Shown here in pieces: positions 5,559 through 7,765 of a stretch of 7,765 nucleotides of DNA; the first letter of the stretch is position 1; the number at the start of each line of letters is the position of its first letter. The notes under the pieces were generated by a model. That model was not told the DNA's origin and did not search any database. It saw nothing but the letters and a program-made list of their open reading frames with translations. This DNA comes from an uncultured Enterococcus sp. Its GTDB lineage: Bacteria; Bacillota; Bacilli; Lactobacillales; Enterococcaceae. Position numbers and translations under genes: made by a program. Where the stretch lies: positions 1 through 7,765 of the forward strand of contig CAMJVA010000074.1 in assembly GCA_946409145.1 (NCBI GenBank), given 5' to 3'.

Positions 5559-6818
5559 ATGAGAAAGACATATGATGTGATTGTACTTGGAGCAGGACCT
5601 GCTGGGATGATGAGCGCGATTTCTGCTAGTCAGCAAAAAGGAAAAACGCTTTTGATCGAGCATGGAAAAAAAAGCGGACGGAAACTACTATTAACAGGTG
5701 GTACTCGTTGTAATCTCACTAATAACCAAGACATCGAAAAGATTATTTCAAATATTCCAGGGAATGGTAAATTTTTATATTCTGCTTTGAATCAATTTTC
5801 TCCTCAAGATATTATGGACTTTTTTGAAAAAAATGGGCTTCCTTTAAAAGAAGAAGATTTAGGGCGGATTTTCCCTGAAAGTAATTCTGCAAAAAGTGTC
5901 TTAACTACTCTTGAAAAATGTTTAAACCAAGCGCATGTAGAAGTTTTACATCAAGTTCAAGTGAAAAAAATCCTCACTGAAAATAATCAAGTCATTGGTG
6001 TTGCTACTGATCAAGGAGAATTTCTTTCATCTCAAGTTATTTTAGCTACTGGGGGAAAAAGTTATCCTCAAACAGGATCCAATGGTTCTGGCTACAAATT
6101 AGTAAACTCACTAGGGCATAAAATTACTCCTTTAAGTGCAGCGGAAGCACCGATTTATTTAACCAATGCTTTTATTAAAGACCGAACACTTCAAGGCTTG
6201 AGTTTACAAAATGTTACATTAAAAGTTTTAAAACCTAATGGCAAATCCTTAACAGAACACACGGGGGATTTATTATTCACTCACTTTGGAATATCTGGTC
6301 CAATTGCCTTACGTTGTTCTACTTTTGTTAAAAAACAGCAAGAAAAATTAGGCAATGCTACCTTAGCTTTAGATTTATTTCCCCAGAAAAGCCAGCTAGA
6401 ATTAAAAACTCTTTTAGAAACAAAACTACAACATTCCACCAAAAAATTAAGTAATCTTTGGCATGGTCTTTTACCTGAAAAATTATTGCTTTTTTTCTTA
6501 GAACAACTGAATTTATTAAATACAACAGCTAGTGAAACGCGCAAACAAGATCTTCTAGATTTTTGTCAATTAGCAAAAAATTGGCTTTTAACAGCCAATG
6601 ATATTTTCCCTGTGGAAAAAGCGTTTGTCACTAAAGGGGGTATTTCTTTAAAAGAAGTGAATCCTAAAACCATGGAAAGTAAATTAATCTCTGGCTTATT
6701 TTTTGCTGGAGAAGTGTTAGACATTAATGGTTACACAGGAGGATATAATTTAACTGCTGCCTTTAGCACCGGCTTTGTAGCAGGAAAACACGCTGGTGAA
6801 AAATCTTCGTCTTTCTAA
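5559..6818 (+). CDS. HI0933/YhiN-family NAD(P)/FAD-dependent oxidoreductase
   Basis: This is a predicted cytoplasmic flavoprotein of 419 residues, the usual length for the family. The N-terminal Rossmann motif GAGPAG (11-16) binds FAD, followed by the family signature GRKLLLTGGTRCNLTN (40-55). Further family segments are ATGGKSYPQTGSNGSGY (163-179), THFGISGP (241-248) and the C-terminal FAD-contact block GLFFAGEVLDINGYTGGYN (379-397). The physiological substrate is not established for most members. Labels such as aminoacetone oxidase or BaiN come from a few homologues and should not be transferred. The ATG follows a strong AGGAGGG (5548-5554) with four bases between. The gene stands alone: divergent from cggR, convergent with rpoN, with its own terminator, so it is probably monocistronic. 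The family call is firm; the reaction is unknown. Confidence 0.93.
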   Translation: MRKTYDVIVLGAGPAGMMSAISASQQKGKTLLIEHGKKSGRKLLLTGGTRCNLTNNQDIEKIISNIPGNGKFLYSALNQFSPQDIMDFFEKNGLPLKEEDLGRIFPESNSAKSVLTTLEKCLNQAHVEVLHQVQVKKILTENNQVIGVATDQGEFLSSQVILATGGKSYPQTGSNGSGYKLVNSLGHKITPLSAAEAPIYLTNAFIKDRTLQGLSLQNVTLKVLKPNGKSLTEHTGDLLFTHFGISGPIALRCSTFVKKQQEKLGNATLALDLFPQKSQLELKTLLETKLQHSTKKLSNLWHGLLPEKLLLFFLEQLNLLNTTASETRKQDLLDFCQLAKNWLLTANDIFPVEKAFVTKGGISLKEVNPKTMESKLISGLFFAGEVLDINGYTGGYNLTAAFSTGFVAGKHAGEKSSSF

Positions 6819-6874
6819 TAACTGCTCATAAATTTTGAAAAAATCCTATTGGAAAACTTTTTGATAATAAAATT

Positions 6875-6908
6875 AATGGAGTGTGACATTTGTCACACTC
6901 CATTTTTT
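6875..6908 (+). terminator. intrinsic terminator of the flavoprotein gene, possibly bidirectional
   Basis: A perfect 14-bp inverted repeat (AATGGAGTGTGACA at 6875-6888, its complement at 6891-6904) with a minimal 2-base centre is followed by T residues at 6903-6908. It lies 56 bases after the flavoprotein stop. Read on the minus strand it follows the rpoN stop by about 60 bases, but only a broken T-tract (AATTTTATTAT) comes after it, so termination of rpoN here would be weaker. Confidence 0.92.
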
Positions 6909-6967
6909 ACTAACAGTATTTAAAAGGAAGCCCTTCAAAAATACGTCCTTTTGACTCAAACTGATTC

Positions 6968-7765
6968 TTAAAATCTTTTTCGTTTAGAAGAACTTGGAAT
7001 ACCTAAAGCTTCTCGGTATTTTGCTACGGTTCTTCTGGAGATTTCAATTTCTTTCTCTTGTAACAGTTGCATTAGTTTATCATCTGATAAAGGTTTTTTC
7101 TTATCTTCTTGTTGAATAAGTTCAATAATTTCTTTTTTTATTTCTTGAGAAGATGTATTTTGTCCTGCTATAGCTGAAACGAAAAATGTTCGTAATTCAA
7201 AAATACCAAAATCACATTTTAAATATTTGCCGTTTACGGCTCTAGAAACAGTGGACTCATGAATGCCAATTTCTTTAGCAATCATTTTTAAAGTTAAAGG
7301 TTTTAAAGGATGATTTTTAACAAGGAAAAAATCTTTTTGATAAGTGACAATGGCTTTAGTGACATTAAAAATAGTTTCTTTTCGTTGGAGTAAAGCTTTT
7401 TTCAACCAATCAAATTCTTGTTTCTTCTCATTTAAATAACTTTGAAGTTCCGTATCTTCTTTTTTACTCATTTCTAAATAATAATTTTCTTGGAAACGAA
7501 GTCGGGGTAAAGCCGTTTGTAAATAGGTTAAGACTAACTCTCCATCTTGAACATCCACCGTCACTTCTGGAATAATAAAAGGTCGATCAATTTGTCCAAA
7601 GTGTGCCCCTGGTGCTGGAGATAAAGTTTGGACATAATCCATAATTTCTTGCACCTCTTCTAAAGAAATATCATATTTGTGCGCAATATTTTGCCATTTG
7701 CGGTTAGCTAAATCTTCAAAACATTCTTCTAAAACCACATAAGCCAACTGAGGCGCTTCCACATC
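6968..7765 (-). CDS. rpoN: RNA polymerase sigma-54 factor, C-terminal part
   Basis: Sigma-54 directs RNA polymerase to -24/-12 promoters and needs an ATP-driven activator. In Firmicutes such as Listeria and Enterococcus it mainly serves PTS sugar operons. The frame is open to the window edge, giving 265 C-terminal residues of roughly 430-450. The GTG at 7760-7762 is an internal valine, not a start, because the codon before it (GAT) is in frame. Visible parts in order: the end of the core-binding domain (QTLSPAPGAHFG), the helix-turn-helix region (LTLKMIAKEIGIHESTVSRA), and near the C-terminus the RpoN box SRRTVAKYRE, which reads the -24 element. The first position is Ser where many members have Ala. 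The protein ends in a basic tail (SSSKRKRF). It converges on the flavoprotein gene. Identification is certain; the start lies outside. Confidence 0.98.
   Translation of the reverse strand, partial: DVEAPQLAYVVLEECFEDLANRKWQNIAHKYDISLEEVQEIMDYVQTLSPAPGAHFGQIDRPFIIPEVTVDVQDGELVLTYLQTALPRLRFQENYYLEMSKKEDTELQSYLNEKKQEFDWLKKALLQRKETIFNVTKAIVTYQKDFFLVKNHPLKPLTLKMIAKEIGIHESTVSRAVNGKYLKCDFGIFELRTFFVSAIAGQNTSSQEIKKEIIELIQQEDKKKPLSDDKLMQLLQEKEIEISRRTVAKYREALGIPSSSKRKRF

Noticed and set aside
6281..6544. 87-codon minus-strand open frame
   Set aside because: It is antisense to the flavoprotein gene; its composition (Lys, Ser, Phe and Cys rich) is that of a shadow frame of A+T-rich coding DNA.
6922..6952. 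AAAAGGA/TCCTTTT inverted repeat as an rpoN terminator
   Set aside because: Only 7 bp with a 17-base loop and a short T-run on the rpoN strand; competing inner pairings make it unconvincing next to the strong palindrome at 6875-6904.

Overview
The window comes from a low-GC Gram-positive bacterium of the order Lactobacillales, most likely in or near the Enterococcaceae. Three things point there: strongly A+T-rich DNA, AGGAGG-type ribosome binding sites, and a central glycolytic cluster in the order cggR-gap-pgk-tpiA-eno with no phosphoglycerate mutase gene between tpiA and eno. Bacillus and Listeria usually carry that gene in this place. The species cannot be fixed from the sequence alone.

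From 5220 down to 1, on the minus strand, lies the triose-phosphate operon: cggR (repressor), gap (glyceraldehyde-3-phosphate dehydrogenase), pgk (phosphoglycerate kinase), tpiA (triosephosphate isomerase) and eno (enolase, C-terminus cut off by the window edge). These enzymes carry out most of the lower half of glycolysis. CggR is the expected sugar-phosphate-responsive repressor of the whole set. The DNA between the genes holds most of the interest. The cggR leader has a good promoter and a 36-bp tandem element with the same architecture as the Bacillus subtilis CggR operator. A hairpin spans the cggR stop codon. A terminator-like hairpin separates gap from pgk. A candidate second promoter with a 5'-proximal hairpin precedes eno. 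Together these suggest that the single operon is tuned gene by gene at the RNA level.

The 338-bp region from 5221 to 5558 is a divergent promoter region. To its right, on the plus strand, is a single gene for a HI0933/YhiN-family flavoprotein (5559-6818), ending in a strong intrinsic terminator. Convergent to it, on the minus strand, is the 3' part of rpoN (sigma-54), which runs off the right edge. rpoN lies upstream of the cggR operon in Listeria as well; here the flavoprotein gene sits between them in the opposite orientation.

I see no mobile elements, CRISPR arrays, tRNA or rRNA genes, or broken genes. The protein content is conserved and ordinary. The points worth a second look are regulatory, and I found no convincing evidence of an undescribed multi-gene system.
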